A DNA stretch of 64,000 nt from Cognatilysobacter terrigena (GCF_004361065.1 NZ_SELT01000012.1:1-64000), one strand, 5' to 3'; counted from the stretch's first letter, positions 47,799 to 57,625 are shown. Notes: a model not told the origin generated them from the sequence alone. Numbers and translations are program-made.

Positions 47799-49988
47799 TC
47801 AGATGCGCTGCACGCCGAGCGCGACGCTGAGCTTGCGCACCTTGCGCATCACGTCCGCGAGATGCTTGCGGTCCGTGACTTCGATGCCGAACCGCAGTAC
47901 GGCGACGTTCGCGTCGCGTTCGATGTACTCGACGCGGTCGATGTTCGCCTTCGCATCGGCAATCGCGGCCGCGATCTGCGCGAGCGCGCCGGGGCGGTTG
48001 TCGACCTCGATCTTGAGCGCGGCATGGAAATCGCCCCGCACTTCGCGGTCCCAGCCGATCGGCACCCAGCGGTCGGGCGACTTGCGGTACTCGGCCACGT
48101 TCGGGCAGTCGAGGCGATGCACGACGATGCCGCGCCCGGCCGTGTGATAGCCCATGATCTCGTCGCCCGGCACCGGTAGGCAGCAGCTCGCGAACGAGAT
48201 GACGCCCTTCTCGTTGCCGGTGATCAGGATCTTGTCCTGCACGCCGTCGATCAGGTCCTCGGCGCGCGGCTTGAGGTTGGCGCCGCGCTCGCGCACCAGC
48301 GCCAGCGCGACCTGCGACGGCATGCGATTGCCAAGCGCGATGTCGGCCAGCAACGCTTCGAGGCGCGGATAGCGGTTCTCGGCGAGATACGCGTTGAGCC
48401 GATTGGCCGGCACGCGTTCGAGCGACGTTTCCAGCGCCTCGAGCGCGCGATCGAGCATGCGATGCCCGATCTGCACCGCGTCCTCGTGTTCGAGCTGCTT
48501 GAGCTGCTGGCGGATCGCCGTACGCGCCTTGCCGGTGACGACGAACTCCAGCCATTGCGGCTTCGGCGTCGCCGAACGCGCGGTGATGATGTCGACGCGC
48601 TGGCCGCTCGCGAGTTTCGTACGCAGCGGCACCAGCTTGCCGTCGACGCGCGCGGCGACCGACGTGTTGCCGATATCGGTGTGCACGGCGTACGCGAAGT
48701 CGAGTGCGGTCGAATTGCGCGGCAGCGAGAGGATGTCGCCCTTCGGCGTGAAGACGTAGACCTCGTCCGGGAACAGGTCGACCTTGACGTTCTCGAGGAA
48801 TTCCAGCGACGAGCCGGCCGAACGCTGCGATTCGACGAGATTCGTGATCCAGTGATGCGCGCGGTTCTGCGCGCTGTTGAATCCATCACCGCCGAACTTG
48901 TACGACCAGTGCGCCGCGATGCCGCGCTCGGCGACGAGGTCCATCTCCTCGGTGCGAATCTGCACTTCGACCGGCGAGCCGTACGGCCCGAACAGCACCG
49001 TGTGCAGCGACTGGTAGCCGTTGGCCTTCGGAATCGCGATGAAGTCGCGGAAGCGCGAATCCAGCGGCTTGTAGGTCGCGTGCGCGACGCCCAACGCGCG
49101 GTACGAGTCGCCGACGTTGCGCACCACCACGCGGAAGCCGAAGACATCCATCACTTGGCGGAAGCTCTTATGTTCCGTCCGCATCTTCGTGTAGATGCTC
49201 CACGGCGACTTGACCCGGCTCACGAGCCGGTGGATGAGCTTTTCCTTCGCAAGTTTCTGCGCGAGCTGCGCCTCGATCTGCGCGAGCAGTTCGCGACGCA
49301 TCACCGGCTGCGTGCGAATGCGCTTGGAAATGACCGCATGTCGCCACGGATGCAACGCGCGGAAGCCGTGGTCCTGCAATTCCGCCTTGAACAGATTCAT
49401 GCCGAGGCGCTGCGCGATCGGCGCGTAGATCTCAAGCGTCTCGCGGGCGATGCGCTTGCGCGACTCGGGGTTCTGCGCGCCGAGCGTGCGCATGTTGTGG
49501 AGACGATCGGCGAGCTTGATCAGGATGACGCGCAGGTCGCGCGACATCGCGAGAAGCATCTTGCGGAAGCTCTCGGCCGCGGCTTCCTGGCGATCCCGGA
49601 ACTGCAGCTTGTCGAGCTTGGTGACGCCGTCGACGAGCTCCGCGACCGTGCTGCCGAACTCCTCCGTCAGCTGTTCGTGGCTGAGCTCGGTGTCTTCCAG
49701 CGTGTCGTGCAGGATCGCGGCGATCAGCGTTTCGACATCGAGCCCCTGCTCCGCCAGCACCTTGGCCACGGCGACGGGATGCGTGATGTACGGCTCACCC
49801 GATTTGCGCGTCTGCCCCGCATGCGCGGCGGCGCCGAGGCGCCAGGCCTTGCGCAGCTGCGCGCGCTGTTCGTCGGTGAGATAGGAGGCGGCGCGCTCGA
49901 GTTCGAGGACGTACTCCGGCACCTCGTCGGTGGATACCGGCGGAGGCGCGACGGTCTTCGGGCTGGCGACGCGATCGAACGAACTCAT
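47799..49988 (-). CDS. spoT: Bifunctional (p)ppGpp synthetase/hydrolase SpoT
   Basis: The product is 729 residues. The HD hydrolase domain (about 45-200) contains HAGQTRKSGEPYITHPVA and ILHDTLEDT. The synthetase domain (about 240-360) shows DVFGFRVVVRNVGDSYRALG and RFRDFIAIPKANGYQSLHT. A TGS domain follows (VYVFTPKGDILSLPRNSTAL), then a zinc-finger/CHC-like segment (SCCLPVPGDEIMGYHTAGRG) and a C-terminal ACT domain. The synthetase signature is of the SpoT kind (SFRQVMD), not the RelA EFDELFD type. It sets the level of the stringent-response nucleotide ppGpp. Confidence 0.97.
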   Translation of the reverse strand: MSSFDRVASPKTVAPPPVSTDEVPEYVLELERAASYLTDEQRAQLRKAWRLGAAAHAGQTRKSGEPYITHPVAVAKVLAEQGLDVETLIAAILHDTLEDTELSHEQLTEEFGSTVAELVDGVTKLDKLQFRDRQEAAAESFRKMLLAMSRDLRVILIKLADRLHNMRTLGAQNPESRKRIARETLEIYAPIAQRLGMNLFKAELQDHGFRALHPWRHAVISKRIRTQPVMRRELLAQIEAQLAQKLAKEKLIHRLVSRVKSPWSIYTKMRTEHKSFRQVMDVFGFRVVVRNVGDSYRALGVAHATYKPLDSRFRDFIAIPKANGYQSLHTVLFGPYGSPVEVQIRTEEMDLVAERGIAAHWSYKFGGDGFNSAQNRAHHWITNLVESQRSAGSSLEFLENVKVDLFPDEVYVFTPKGDILSLPRNSTALDFAYAVHTDIGNTSVAARVDGKLVPLRTKLASGQRVDIITARSATPKPQWLEFVVTGKARTAIRQQLKQLEHEDAVQIGHRMLDRALEALETSLERVPANRLNAYLAENRYPRLEALLADIALGNRMPSQVALALVRERGANLKPRAEDLIDGVQDKILITGNEKGVISFASCCLPVPGDEIMGYHTAGRGIVVHRLDCPNVAEYRKSPDRWVPIGWDREVRGDFHAALKIEVDNRPGALAQIAAAIADAKANIDRVEYIERDANVAVLRFGIEVTDRKHLADVMRKVRKLSVALGVQRI

Positions 49989-49996
49989 TACGACCG

Positions 49997-50024
49997 ACTA
50001 TACGTCCGCGTTCCCACCACGCAA
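49997..50024 (-). promoter_or_regulatory. Promoter of spoT predicting a leaderless mRNA
   Basis: TTGCGT (50024-50019) and TATAGT (50002-49997) are 16 bases apart. The expected transcript start near 49990 is two bases before the spoT ATG at 49988, so little or no leader is left. Confidence 0.55.
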
Positions 50025-50099
50025 CGCTTTAAGCGGGCACGTCCGGCCGCCGGTTTCGTCGCCGGCCATGAAAGCGTGACCGGGCGCAGAAACGACGAA

Positions 50100-50115
50100 C
50101 CCCGCCGAAGCGGGG
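50100..50115 (-). terminator. Terminator after rpoZ
   Basis: CCCCGC and GCGGGG pair around CGAA, followed on the minus strand by TTCGTCGTTTC. It stands 30 bases past the rpoZ stop and upstream of the spoT promoter. Confidence 0.75.
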
Positions 50116-50144
50116 CCCGTTCATCTTCATGCGAGTGACGACGA

Positions 50145-50441
50145 TCAGTCGTCGCCCTTCGACATGTCTTCGTCGGCGACCACTTCGGCAGCGGCCCACT
50201 CCAGCGCCTCGCGCTCCTTGCGCTCGCGCTCGGCCTTCTCGACGGCGTCGATGTATTCGTTGTCGATGCGGCGCGCGGCGATCTCGCGCAGCGCCAGCAC
50301 GGTCGGCTTGTCGTTGGCTTCGTTGTCGAGCTGGGCGTCGACGCCGTTGGCCAGCTGGCGGGCGCGCTTGGAGGCCATCATGACGAGCTCGAAGCGGTTG
50401 TCGACGACCTTCAGGCAGTCTTCTACGGTGATGCGGGCCAT
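50145..50441 (-). CDS. rpoZ: RNA polymerase omega subunit
   Basis: The product is 98 residues from ATG 50441 ([20 protein letters not shown]). The fold signature continues with [13 protein letters not shown] and [20 protein letters not shown]. Omega stabilises beta' and in gammaproteobacteria contributes to the ppGpp site on RNA polymerase, fitting its place next to spoT. The C-terminus has an acidic tail ([12 protein letters not shown]). It is preceded by a clear promoter and followed by a terminator, so it is a separate transcript from spoT. Confidence 0.97.
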   Translation of the reverse strand: MARITVEDCLKVVDNRFELVMMASKRARQLANGVDAQLDNEANDKPTVLALREIAARRIDNEYIDAVEKAERERKEREALEWAAAEVVADEDMSKGDD

Positions 50442-50490
50442 GGGGCTCCCGGCGGCCGGACGGCACGCCACGTGATGCGAAGGGGGTGGC

Positions 50491-50519
50491 AGTGTAGGGC
50501 CGACCCGTCGCCGAGGCAA
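50491..50519 (-). promoter_or_regulatory. Sigma-70 promoter of rpoZ
   Basis: TTGCCT (50519-50514) and TACACT (50496-50491) are 17 bases apart on the minus strand. The transcript start near 50484 gives a leader of about 43 bases. Confidence 0.65.
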
Positions 50520-50561
50520 GCCTTTCCTTTGGAATCAGTCAGTTAGCCGGCAATTGGCGGC

Positions 50562-51185
50562 TCAGGACGGATCGTCGACCAGCAGCGCGGTGATCAGGCG
50601 CTGGTGCCGGGCGATCTGCGGATCACGCCGCAGGCGGCTGGCCGTGAAGATCGCGCACATCTCGGCGACCGCCGTCTCGAAATCCTCGTTGACGATGAGG
50701 AAGTCGAACTCGCCGTAGTGGCTCATCTCCTCTCGCGCGGCAGCCAGGCGCTGGGCGATGACGTCCTCGCTGTCCTGCCCGCGCTTGCGCATGCGCTCCT
50801 CGAGCGCGGCGCGCGAGGGCGGGAGGATGAAGACGGAAATCGCGTCCGGCACCTGGGCGCGGACCTGGCGGGCGCCTTGCCAGTCGATCTCGAGCAGGAC
50901 GTCGCGGCCGGAATTGAGTTGCGGCTCGACCGACTGACGCGCCGTGCCCTTCCAGTCGCCATGCACCAGCGCGTGCTCGAAGAAGTCACCGGCGGCGACC
51001 ATGTCCTCGAACTCCTGCTTGCCGACGAAGTGGTAGTGCTCGGCATGCCGCTCACCCGGTCGCGGCGCGCGCGAGGTGAACGAGATCGAGAGCGAGATGT
51101 TCGGATCGCGGGCGAGCACCGCGTTGACGATGCTGGATTTGCCCGCGCCCGAAGGCGCCGCGACGATGAAAAGGGTTCCGCGCAT
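50562..51185 (-). CDS. gmk: Guanylate kinase
   Basis: The product is 207 residues. P-loop APSGAGKSS is at residues 10-18. The GMP-binding segment (TSRAPRPGE, YHFVGKQEFEDMV) and LLEIDWQGARQVR follow. It phosphorylates GMP to GDP, and is a target of ppGpp inhibition in other bacteria. It lies 87 bases after the yicC stop on the same strand; a weak CCGCTCCG/CGGAGCGG hairpin at 51238-51254 is in the gap. Confidence 0.97.
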   Translation of the reverse strand: MRGTLFIVAAPSGAGKSSIVNAVLARDPNISLSISFTSRAPRPGERHAEHYHFVGKQEFEDMVAAGDFFEHALVHGDWKGTARQSVEPQLNSGRDVLLEIDWQGARQVRAQVPDAISVFILPPSRAALEERMRKRGQDSEDVIAQRLAAAREEMSHYGEFDFLIVNEDFETAVAEMCAIFTASRLRRDPQIARHQRLITALLVDDPS

Positions 51186-51272
51186 GGGCCTGTTCTGGTC
51201 TGCGGGTGTCGGCGGGGCCGGGCTGCCGAATCCTAACCGCTCCGGCGGAGCGGCGGTCCGGGCCGGCGACGG

Positions 51273-52136
51273 TCATTCGATGTTCTGAACCTGCTCGCGG
51301 ATCTGGTCGATCAGCACCTTGAGGTCGATCGCGGCCGACGACGTGCGGCTGTCGACCGACTTGCTGCCGAGCGTGTTGGCCTCGCGATTGAATTCCTGAA
51401 GGAGGAAATCGAGGCGACGGCCGACGGCTTCCTTGAGCTTCAGCACCCGGCGCGCCTCGGAGAGATGCGCATCGAGACGATCGAGCTCTTCGTCGACATC
51501 GAGCTTCTGCAGCGCGAGCACGAGCTCCTGTTCGAGACGACCAGGATCCACCGGCACCGGCAAGTCGGCCAGGCGCGCCTCCAGCCGCGTGCGCTGCCCG
51601 TCGCGGATCGCGGGAATGCACTCGCGCACGGTTTCGCGAATGGTCGCGATGCCGTCGAGGCGGTCGGTGATGGCCTGCGCCAGCTTCGCGCCTTCCCGCT
51701 CGCGCGAGGCGACGAATTCGTCGAGCGTGCGATCGAGCAGCGCCAGCGCATCGGCGTGCAACGCGGCGGTGTCGACGCCCTCGCCTTTCACGACGCCCGG
51801 GATCTGCAGCAGCTGCGAGAAATCGGTGCGCAGGCCCGGGAAGTCGGTTTCGAGTTCGCGCGACAGGCGTGCGAGCTCAGCCAAGCGCTCGCGATTGACC
51901 TGCAACGCGCCGACGCCTTCGGCCGCACGCAGACGCATCGTCACGTCGACCTTGCCGCGGCTGATGCGGGCGCCGATGCGCTCGCGCAGGGCGGGCTCGA
52001 GCGCGCGCAGCTCGTCGGGCAGGCGCGTCGAAATTTCGAGGAACCGGTGGTTCACCGAGCGCAGCTCGCAGGCGAGCGTGCCCCACGGGGTGGTCGATTC
52101 GCCGCTGGCAAAGGCGGTCATGCTGCGGATGGACAT
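51273..52136 (-). CDS. yicC: YicC/YloC family endoribonuclease
   Basis: The product is 287 residues from ATG 52136 ([20 protein letters not shown]). The family N-terminus has [14 protein letters not shown], the centre [20 protein letters not shown], and the C-terminus the DUF1732-like [18 protein letters not shown]. coli YicC degrades certain small RNAs. The gene diverges from rph with 70 bases between starts, a common pairing of RNA-processing genes. Confidence 0.95.
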   Translation of the reverse strand: MSIRSMTAFASGESTTPWGTLACELRSVNHRFLEISTRLPDELRALEPALRERIGARISRGKVDVTMRLRAAEGVGALQVNRERLAELARLSRELETDFPGLRTDFSQLLQIPGVVKGEGVDTAALHADALALLDRTLDEFVASREREGAKLAQAITDRLDGIATIRETVRECIPAIRDGQRTRLEARLADLPVPVDPGRLEQELVLALQKLDVDEELDRLDAHLSEARRVLKLKEAVGRRLDFLLQEFNREANTLGSKSVDSRTSSAAIDLKVLIDQIREQVQNIE

Positions 52137-52168
52137 GGCGTCGTGTGCCGAGGGCCGCGGGGCGTGGA

Positions 52169-52177
52169 TGGTAATCT
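52169..52177 (+). promoter_or_regulatory. Possible extended -10 promoter of rph
   Basis: TGG-TAATCT reads as an extended -10 element 30 bases before the rph ATG. No -35 is evident. It lies in the 70-base region divergent with yicC. Confidence 0.3.
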
Positions 52178-52206
52178 CACGCGCCGTCGCCCGGATATCC
52201 GCCGCC

Positions 52207-52944
52207 ATGAGCGCGAGCGCTCCTTTCGTCCGCCCGTCCGGCCGCGCGCCCGACCAGCTGCGCCCCGTCCGCATCACCCGCGGCTTCACCAAGCACGCCG
52301 AAGGCTCGGTCCTGATCGAGTTCGGCGAGACGCGCGTGCTCTGCACCGCTAGCGTCGAAGCCAAGGTGCCGGGCTTCCTGCGCGGCAAGGGCGAAGGCTG
52401 GGTCACTGCCGAGTACGGGATGCTTCCGCGCTCGACCAACACCCGCAACGACCGCGAGGCCTCGCGCGGCAAGCAGGGCGGTCGCACGCTCGAAATCCAG
52501 CGCCTGATCGGCCGTTCGCTGCGCGCCTGCGTCGACCGCCGCGCGCTCGGCGAACGCACGATCACCCTCGACTGCGACGTCCTGCAGGCGGACGGCGGCA
52601 CCCGCACCGCTGCGATCACCGGTGCGTACGTCGCCCTGGCCGACGCCGCCAAGTGGCTGCTCGACCGCGGGGAGATCAAGCGCGATCCGCTCGTCGGCGC
52701 GGTGGCAGCGGTGTCGGTCGGCGTCTATCGCGGCGTGCCCGTGCTCGACCTCGACTACGCCGAGGACAGCGACTGCGATACCGATATGAATGTCGTCATG
52801 AACGATGGCGGCGGCTTCATCGAACTGCAGGGCACGGCCGAAGGCCATGCGTTCCGCCGCGAGGAACTGACCGCGCTGACCGACCTGGCGGAAGCCGGAA
52901 TCGCGCAGCTCGTCGCATTCCAGCGCGAGGCGCTGGGTCGCTGA
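52207..52944 (+). CDS. rph: Ribonuclease PH
   Basis: The product is 245 residues from ATG 52207 ([20 protein letters not shown]). It trims the 3' ends of tRNA precursors with phosphate. Family segments are [38 protein letters not shown], the phosphate-binding [17 protein letters not shown] and [17 protein letters not shown]. rdgB follows 31 bases later on the same strand, an order seen in many gammaproteobacteria. Confidence 0.97.
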   Translation: MSASAPFVRPSGRAPDQLRPVRITRGFTKHAEGSVLIEFGETRVLCTASVEAKVPGFLRGKGEGWVTAEYGMLPRSTNTRNDREASRGKQGGRTLEIQRLIGRSLRACVDRRALGERTITLDCDVLQADGGTRTAAITGAYVALADAAKWLLDRGEIKRDPLVGAVAAVSVGVYRGVPVLDLDYAEDSDCDTDMNVVMNDGGGFIELQGTAEGHAFRREELTALTDLAEAGIAQLVAFQREALGR

Positions 52945-52975
52945 TCCACCCGGCGTACACCCGCCGGGCGTCACG

Positions 52976-53584
52976 ATGACGCGCATGAAACTGGTCGTCG
53001 CCAGCGGCAATCCGGGCAAGCTTGCCGAGTTCGAGCGCCTGCTCGCGCCGCTGGGATTCGAGTGCGTGCCCCAGTCCGCGTTCGGCGTCCAGGACGTCGA
53101 GGAAACCGGGCTGACGTTCGTCGAAAACGCGCTGCTCAAGGCTCGCCACGCGGCGCATGCGACCCACCTGCCTGCGCTTGCCGACGACTCGGGTCTATGC
53201 GTCGACGCACTCGGCGGCGCGCCCGGGCTGTACTCGGCCCGCTATGCGGGTTCGCCGGCGAACCCGACAGCCAACATCGAGAAGCTGCTCGGCGAATTGA
53301 AGGGACGCCCCGATGCAGAACGCGGCGCGTATTTCCATGCGGTGATCGTGCTGCTGCGCCACGAGGCGGATCCGCGACCGCTGATCGCGCAGGGCAGCTG
53401 GCACGGGCGCATCCTCGAGGCGCCGCGCGGCGCCGGCGGTTTCGGCTACGACCCGGTGTTCCTCGACACCGAGCGCGGCGTCTCCGCGGCCGAACTCGAT
53501 CCCGACATCAAGGCGCGCATCAGCCATCGCGGCCGTGCGGTCGACGCACTGCGCGCACAACTCGCGGAGGAGACCTCGACATGA
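52976..53584 (+). CDS. rdgB: Non-canonical purine NTP pyrophosphatase (dITP/XTP)
   Basis: The product is 202 residues (ATG 52976; ATG 52985 is the alternative). Signatures are VVASGNPGKLAEFERLL, ALADDSGLCVDALGGAPG and RGAGGFGYDPVF, with the terminal SHRGRAVDAL. It removes dITP, dXTP and ITP from the nucleotide pool. The stop overlaps the start of the next gene (ATGA). Confidence 0.96.
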   Translation: MTRMKLVVASGNPGKLAEFERLLAPLGFECVPQSAFGVQDVEETGLTFVENALLKARHAAHATHLPALADDSGLCVDALGGAPGLYSARYAGSPANPTANIEKLLGELKGRPDAERGAYFHAVIVLLRHEADPRPLIAQGSWHGRILEAPRGAGGFGYDPVFLDTERGVSAAELDPDIKARISHRGRAVDALRAQLAEETST

Positions 53585-54084
53585 GCACGCTGCGCGAAGA
53601 GCTGATGGTGGGCTGGCAGTCGCGGGTCGGCGCGATCGTGGCGGCGACGGTCGCGACGGTCGTCATCGCACTGGCCGCAGGCGCACTGGCCGGGCCGATG
53701 ATCGCGATCACCGTCGGGCTGGCGTGCGCACTCACGGTGGGGTCGCGCATGCAATGGGCGGCGCTCGACGGGCCGCTGATGCACGTGCGCGATGCGACCA
53801 CGCGTTACGGCTTCCGCGCACTCGCGGCCCGACACGTGACGCACGTGCGCTATCGCCGGACGCTGCTGCCGTGGTGCCGGATGTCGCTGCAACGCGATCG
53901 TGCCGGGCTCGCGCTGGTGTTGTCCGGCCCGTCGCCCGCGCATCCGACGCTCCGCGCGATCGCGCTCTGGCTCATCGTGCACGGCCGACGCCGCGCACGC
54001 ATCGACGCGCCGTTGCTCGACGCGCTGGCCGGCATGCCCGAACATGGACCGACACGGCAGCCGCACGACGCCTCACCCGCATGA
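53581..54084 (+). CDS. Two-helix membrane protein, unknown, between rdgB and hemW
   Basis: The product is 167 residues, ATG 53581, overlapping the rdgB stop. Two hydrophobic helices (VGAIVAATVATVVIALAAGA and PMIAITVGLACALTVGS) are followed by a basic cytosolic region (RYRRTLLPWCRMSLQRDR, HGRRRARIDAP). No known domain is visible. Its stop overlaps the hemW start (ATGA), so it is part of one translation unit. The function is unknown. Confidence 0.7.
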   Translation: MSTLREELMVGWQSRVGAIVAATVATVVIALAAGALAGPMIAITVGLACALTVGSRMQWAALDGPLMHVRDATTRYGFRALAARHVTHVRYRRTLLPWCRMSLQRDRAGLALVLSGPSPAHPTLRAIALWLIVHGRRRARIDAPLLDALAGMPEHGPTRQPHDASPA

Positions 54085-55262
54085 GCCTCACCACTCCGCC
54101 TCTCTCGCTCTACGTGCATGTGCCGTGGTGCGTGAGGAAGTGCCCGTACTGCGACTTCAATTCGCACCAGGGGCGCGGTGAGCTTCCGCTCGCGCAGTAC
54201 GTCGACGCGTTGATCGCGGATCTCGATCTCGACCTTCCGCTGGTGTGGGGCCGCACCATCCGCACCGTGTTCTTCGGTGGCGGCACACCGAGCCTGATGC
54301 CCGCGGAGCTCGTCGACCGATTCCTGCAGACAGCGAGTTCGCGCCTGCGCTTCGCGCCCGATTGCGAGATCACGCTCGAGACGAATCCCGGCACGTCGGA
54401 GTACGGCAAGCTCGCCGACTACCGCGCCGCCGGCGTCAACCGCCTGAGCTTCGGCGTGCAGAGCTTCGACGACGGCTGTCTCGAACGCCTCGGCCGCATC
54501 CACGACGCCGACCAGGCTGCCAATGCGATCCGGCAGGCACAGGACGCCGGCTTCGGCGAGGTCAACCTCGACCTGATGTACGCCCTGCCCGGCCAGGACC
54601 TTGCGATGGCCGAGCGCGATGTCGAACGCGCGATCGAACTCGCGCCGACGCACGTCTCCCACTACCAGCTCACGCTCGAACCGAACACGGTGTTCGCCGC
54701 GCGTCCGCCCAAGAACATTCCCGACGACGACCTCGCCTGGGATATGCAGGAGCGCTGCCAGGCGATGCTCGCGGCCGCGGGCTATGGGCATTACGAGACC
54801 AGCGCCTACGCGCGGCCCGGCCATCGCTGCGAGCACAACCTCAACTACTGGCGATTCGGCGACTACCTCGGCATCGGCGCCGGAGCGCACGGCAAGATCA
54901 CGCTGGGTGCCGAGCAGACCCTCCTGCGTCGCTGGAAGCACAAGCACCCGACCAAGTATCTCGAGACGGCGGGCACCGCTGCGGCGATTGGTGGCGACGA
55001 GCGCATCGCGCCGTCACGTCGCCCGTTCGAGTTCATGCTCAACGCCCTGCGCCTGCACGAAGGTTTCGCCTGGTCGCAGTTCGAGGCACGCACGGGCCTG
55101 CCGCGCGAGGCCATCGACACGCCGATCCGCGAAGCGCTCGCGCAGGGCTGGCTTTCTCACGACGCTGAGCGCGTATGGCCCACCGACCTGGGCCGGCGGT
55201 TCACGAATGACGTGCTCGAATTGTTCCTCGACGTCCACGCCGAGGCTGACATCGGCGCGTGA
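54081..55262 (+). CDS. hemW: Radical SAM heme chaperone HemW
   Basis: The product is 393 residues from ATG 54081. The iron-sulphur motif of HemW, CxxxCxxC, is CVRKCPYC near residue 19. The glycine-rich SAM segment is FFGGGTPSLM. A family region RLSFGVQSFDD, a NLDLMYALPGQ segment and a C-terminal wHTH-like domain follow. HemW (formerly HemN-like) delivers heme to respiratory enzymes and is not itself a coproporphyrinogen oxidase. Its start overlaps the preceding gene stop. Confidence 0.95.
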   Translation: MSLTTPPLSLYVHVPWCVRKCPYCDFNSHQGRGELPLAQYVDALIADLDLDLPLVWGRTIRTVFFGGGTPSLMPAELVDRFLQTASSRLRFAPDCEITLETNPGTSEYGKLADYRAAGVNRLSFGVQSFDDGCLERLGRIHDADQAANAIRQAQDAGFGEVNLDLMYALPGQDLAMAERDVERAIELAPTHVSHYQLTLEPNTVFAARPPKNIPDDDLAWDMQERCQAMLAAAGYGHYETSAYARPGHRCEHNLNYWRFGDYLGIGAGAHGKITLGAEQTLLRRWKHKHPTKYLETAGTAAAIGGDERIAPSRRPFEFMLNALRLHEGFAWSQFEARTGLPREAIDTPIREALAQGWLSHDAERVWPTDLGRRFTNDVLELFLDVHAEADIGA

Positions 55263-55274
55263 GCGTGTTTATAT
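55246..55274 (+). promoter_or_regulatory. Probable promoter of DUF1631/PilZ
   Basis: CTGACA (55246-55251) and TTATAT (55269-55274) are 17 bases apart, overlapping the end of hemW. The transcript start near 55281 leaves a leader of about 20 bases with GGGGAG before the GTG at 55301. Confidence 0.5.
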
Positions 55275-55300
55275 CGTCTCAATCGGCGGGGAGAAGCTAG

Positions 55301-57625
55301 GTGTCGGTCCCATTTCCACCCCATCGGCGGATTCCGTCCGCGGACGCGATCGCGTCTGCGGCGCTGCCGCGTCGGGTGCGGGACGCCCTGGAGGCCGTGC
55401 ACGCGGCCGTCTATGAGCTGGTGGTCGATCCGCTCGATCGCACGCTCACCCATGTCGGCATGCGACTGGCCAACCCGCGCGACACCGGCACGATCTTCGC
55501 GATCGGCAGCGTGCACGCGGAGCAGTCGCAACTCTTGCTGCGTCGCCAGCGCGACCTCGTCAGCGCGTTCGCGCGTGCGATCGACAGCGAACTGGCTAAC
55601 CTGCGCAACACCGCGCGCCAGCCGCGCAACACGTCGGGCCCGACGTTCGCGATGCCGACCTTCGACGAGCTGAGGCTGGTCGACGACGACGAACAGGACA
55701 TCGAAACCGAGTTCAAGACGATCACGCTGCGCGTCGAGTCGCGGGCGCCGCTGCCGATCCACCTGCTCTGCCAGCGTTTCGGCGTGCTCGCGGAAGGCCC
55801 GGCGTTCGAACCCTCCACGTTGCCGGTGGGGCCGCGCCGCCTCTGCGAGATGCTGGTCGAGGTCGCCGAATCGTGCGGCTTCAACCTGCAGATGCGCGTC
55901 ATGCTGCTGCGCGAGTTCGACCGCGCGGTGCTCGTCGACTATCCCGTCGCCGCCGATGCGATCAACGACGCTCTGGCGCGCCAACGCATCATGCCCGGCC
56001 TGTCGTTCGTACCGATCCGTCCCCGCGCGCGCGCCGCGCTGCCCAGCGATGCCGCTGTCGCCGCCGAGCGCGAACGCCCGTACACCGGATGGACGGGTGC
56101 GGCGCCGACGGAAAGCGATGCGCCGACGTTCCAGCTGTTGCAGGAGATGTTGGCCTCTCGACGCTCGATGGCGGATCGCTTTCGTAGCGGTTTCGGGCCA
56201 TCGCGGAGTGGAGCGGGTGGCGGAGGTGCAGGCGCAGGTGCAGGTGCTGCATCGGCCGGTGGGAGCGGTGGTAGCGATGCCACTGCAGATGGCGCCGCCA
56301 CTGTCGCCCCGACTCCAGCACCCGGCATCCCGGCGCGTCCCGAGCTTCCGACCGCCGTCGCACTGGAGCTGCTCGCGTCGGCAGGAACGGATGTCGACGG
56401 CCTGGACGTCGACGGCATCCGCCAGTGGCTGCTGCTGCACGCGCGGCAACGCCAAGGCGAAGCCGTCACGCTGTCGCGCGAAGACACCGACATCTTCGAA
56501 TTGCTCGCGCTGATGTACGGGCAGCTGGAGCGCGAGATTCGCCAGGAGTCGCCGGCGAAGACCATGCTCGACCGCCTGCGCCTTCCGCTGCTGCGGCTGG
56601 CGCTCGCCGACCCCGGCTTCTTCCTGCGCGCCGCACATCCTGCGCGCGAGGTCCTCAACGCCGTCGCCGAATCCGGCGCGCGCTGGTATGCGGCCGACGA
56701 CATCGACCCGCAACTGCTGTTGCAGCTCGAACGCATCGTCGATTCGATCGCACGCACGCCGGACGATGTCGCCGGTGCATTCCGCAACGGCGTCGCCACG
56801 CTCGAACAGCAGCTGCAGGCGGTCGCGCGGCGCTCGGAAATCGCCGAGCGTCGCAACGTCGAATCGGCACGGGGCAAGGACAAGCTCGCGGTCGCGCGTC
56901 GCCGTGCCAGCGACCTGATCGATGCCGCGCTGCAGTCGGTCCGGGCCCCCGCGTTCCATCGCGGCATGCTGCGGCATGCGTGGGCCGACGCACTGACGCT
57001 CGCGCACCTGCGCCACGGCGAGGACAGCGCCGAGTGGGCGTCACTCGCCGAGGCCACGAACGAACTCGCGGCCACGGCGGCCGGCAATGCCACCGCGAAT
57101 CCCGATCTCGTGTTGCTTGTCGACCAATGGCTGACGACGGTCGGCTATCACGCCGACGACGCGGCGCGCATCGCACGCATCCTCACCGGCACCGCCGATG
57201 ACAGCGGCGACGACGCGGCGACGCGCACCGAACTCGCGATGCGACTGAAGTCGCGCGCGCGGCTCGGCGAAGAATCGGGTGTCGACGGCGACAGCGGCGA
57301 ACCGCTCGATGCCGACGGCGAAGCGCAAGCGCGGCGCGTCCGCGAGCTGCCGCCGGGCACATGGTTCGATCTCCCGGGCGAACGCGGCCACACGATGCGG
57401 CGCCGTCTCTCTTGGCTGAGCCCGATCACGGGGCAAACGTTGTTCGTCAATCCACGCGGGCAACGCGTCGCGGACGGCACGCTCGTCGCGTTGGCTCGCG
57501 ATCTGGCGAGCGGTCGCGCGCAGGTGGTCACCGCAGGCGAAGGCCGACTGGTCGAGCGCGCATGGCGTAACGCCCTGCAATCGCTCGGCGCCGGGCCGTC
57601 GCGCCGTCCGGAGCGCACCGCATGA
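55301..57625 (+). CDS. DUF1631 family protein
   Basis: The product is 774 residues from GTG 55301 (SD GGGGAG). The N-terminal part (about 20-250) is predicted helical with LRLVDDDEQDIETEFKTI. A Gly/Ala-rich linker at about 295-350 separates a second helical half. The C-terminal segment (about 680-770) has LPPGTWFDLPGERG, RRRLSWLSPITGQTLFVN and a basic tail, resembling a PilZ-type beta barrel only loosely. Older databases call such proteins thymidine phosphorylase, for which I see no support. It overlaps the PilZ gene (ATGA), so both are made together. The true function is unknown; a cyclic-di-GMP link is inferred from the neighbour. Confidence 0.85.
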   Translation: MSVPFPPHRRIPSADAIASAALPRRVRDALEAVHAAVYELVVDPLDRTLTHVGMRLANPRDTGTIFAIGSVHAEQSQLLLRRQRDLVSAFARAIDSELANLRNTARQPRNTSGPTFAMPTFDELRLVDDDEQDIETEFKTITLRVESRAPLPIHLLCQRFGVLAEGPAFEPSTLPVGPRRLCEMLVEVAESCGFNLQMRVMLLREFDRAVLVDYPVAADAINDALARQRIMPGLSFVPIRPRARAALPSDAAVAAERERPYTGWTGAAPTESDAPTFQLLQEMLASRRSMADRFRSGFGPSRSGAGGGGAGAGAGAASAGGSGGSDATADGAATVAPTPAPGIPARPELPTAVALELLASAGTDVDGLDVDGIRQWLLLHARQRQGEAVTLSREDTDIFELLALMYGQLEREIRQESPAKTMLDRLRLPLLRLALADPGFFLRAAHPAREVLNAVAESGARWYAADDIDPQLLLQLERIVDSIARTPDDVAGAFRNGVATLEQQLQAVARRSEIAERRNVESARGKDKLAVARRRASDLIDAALQSVRAPAFHRGMLRHAWADALTLAHLRHGEDSAEWASLAEATNELAATAAGNATANPDLVLLVDQWLTTVGYHADDAARIARILTGTADDSGDDAATRTELAMRLKSRARLGEESGVDGDSGEPLDADGEAQARRVRELPPGTWFDLPGERGHTMRRRLSWLSPITGQTLFVNPRGQRVADGTLVALARDLASGRAQVVTAGEGRLVERAWRNALQSLGAGPSRRPERTA

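Noticed and set aside
55301-57625. The label thymidine phosphorylase for the DUF1631 protein
   Set aside because: No phosphorylase motif is visible. The name is a known mis-annotation of the family.
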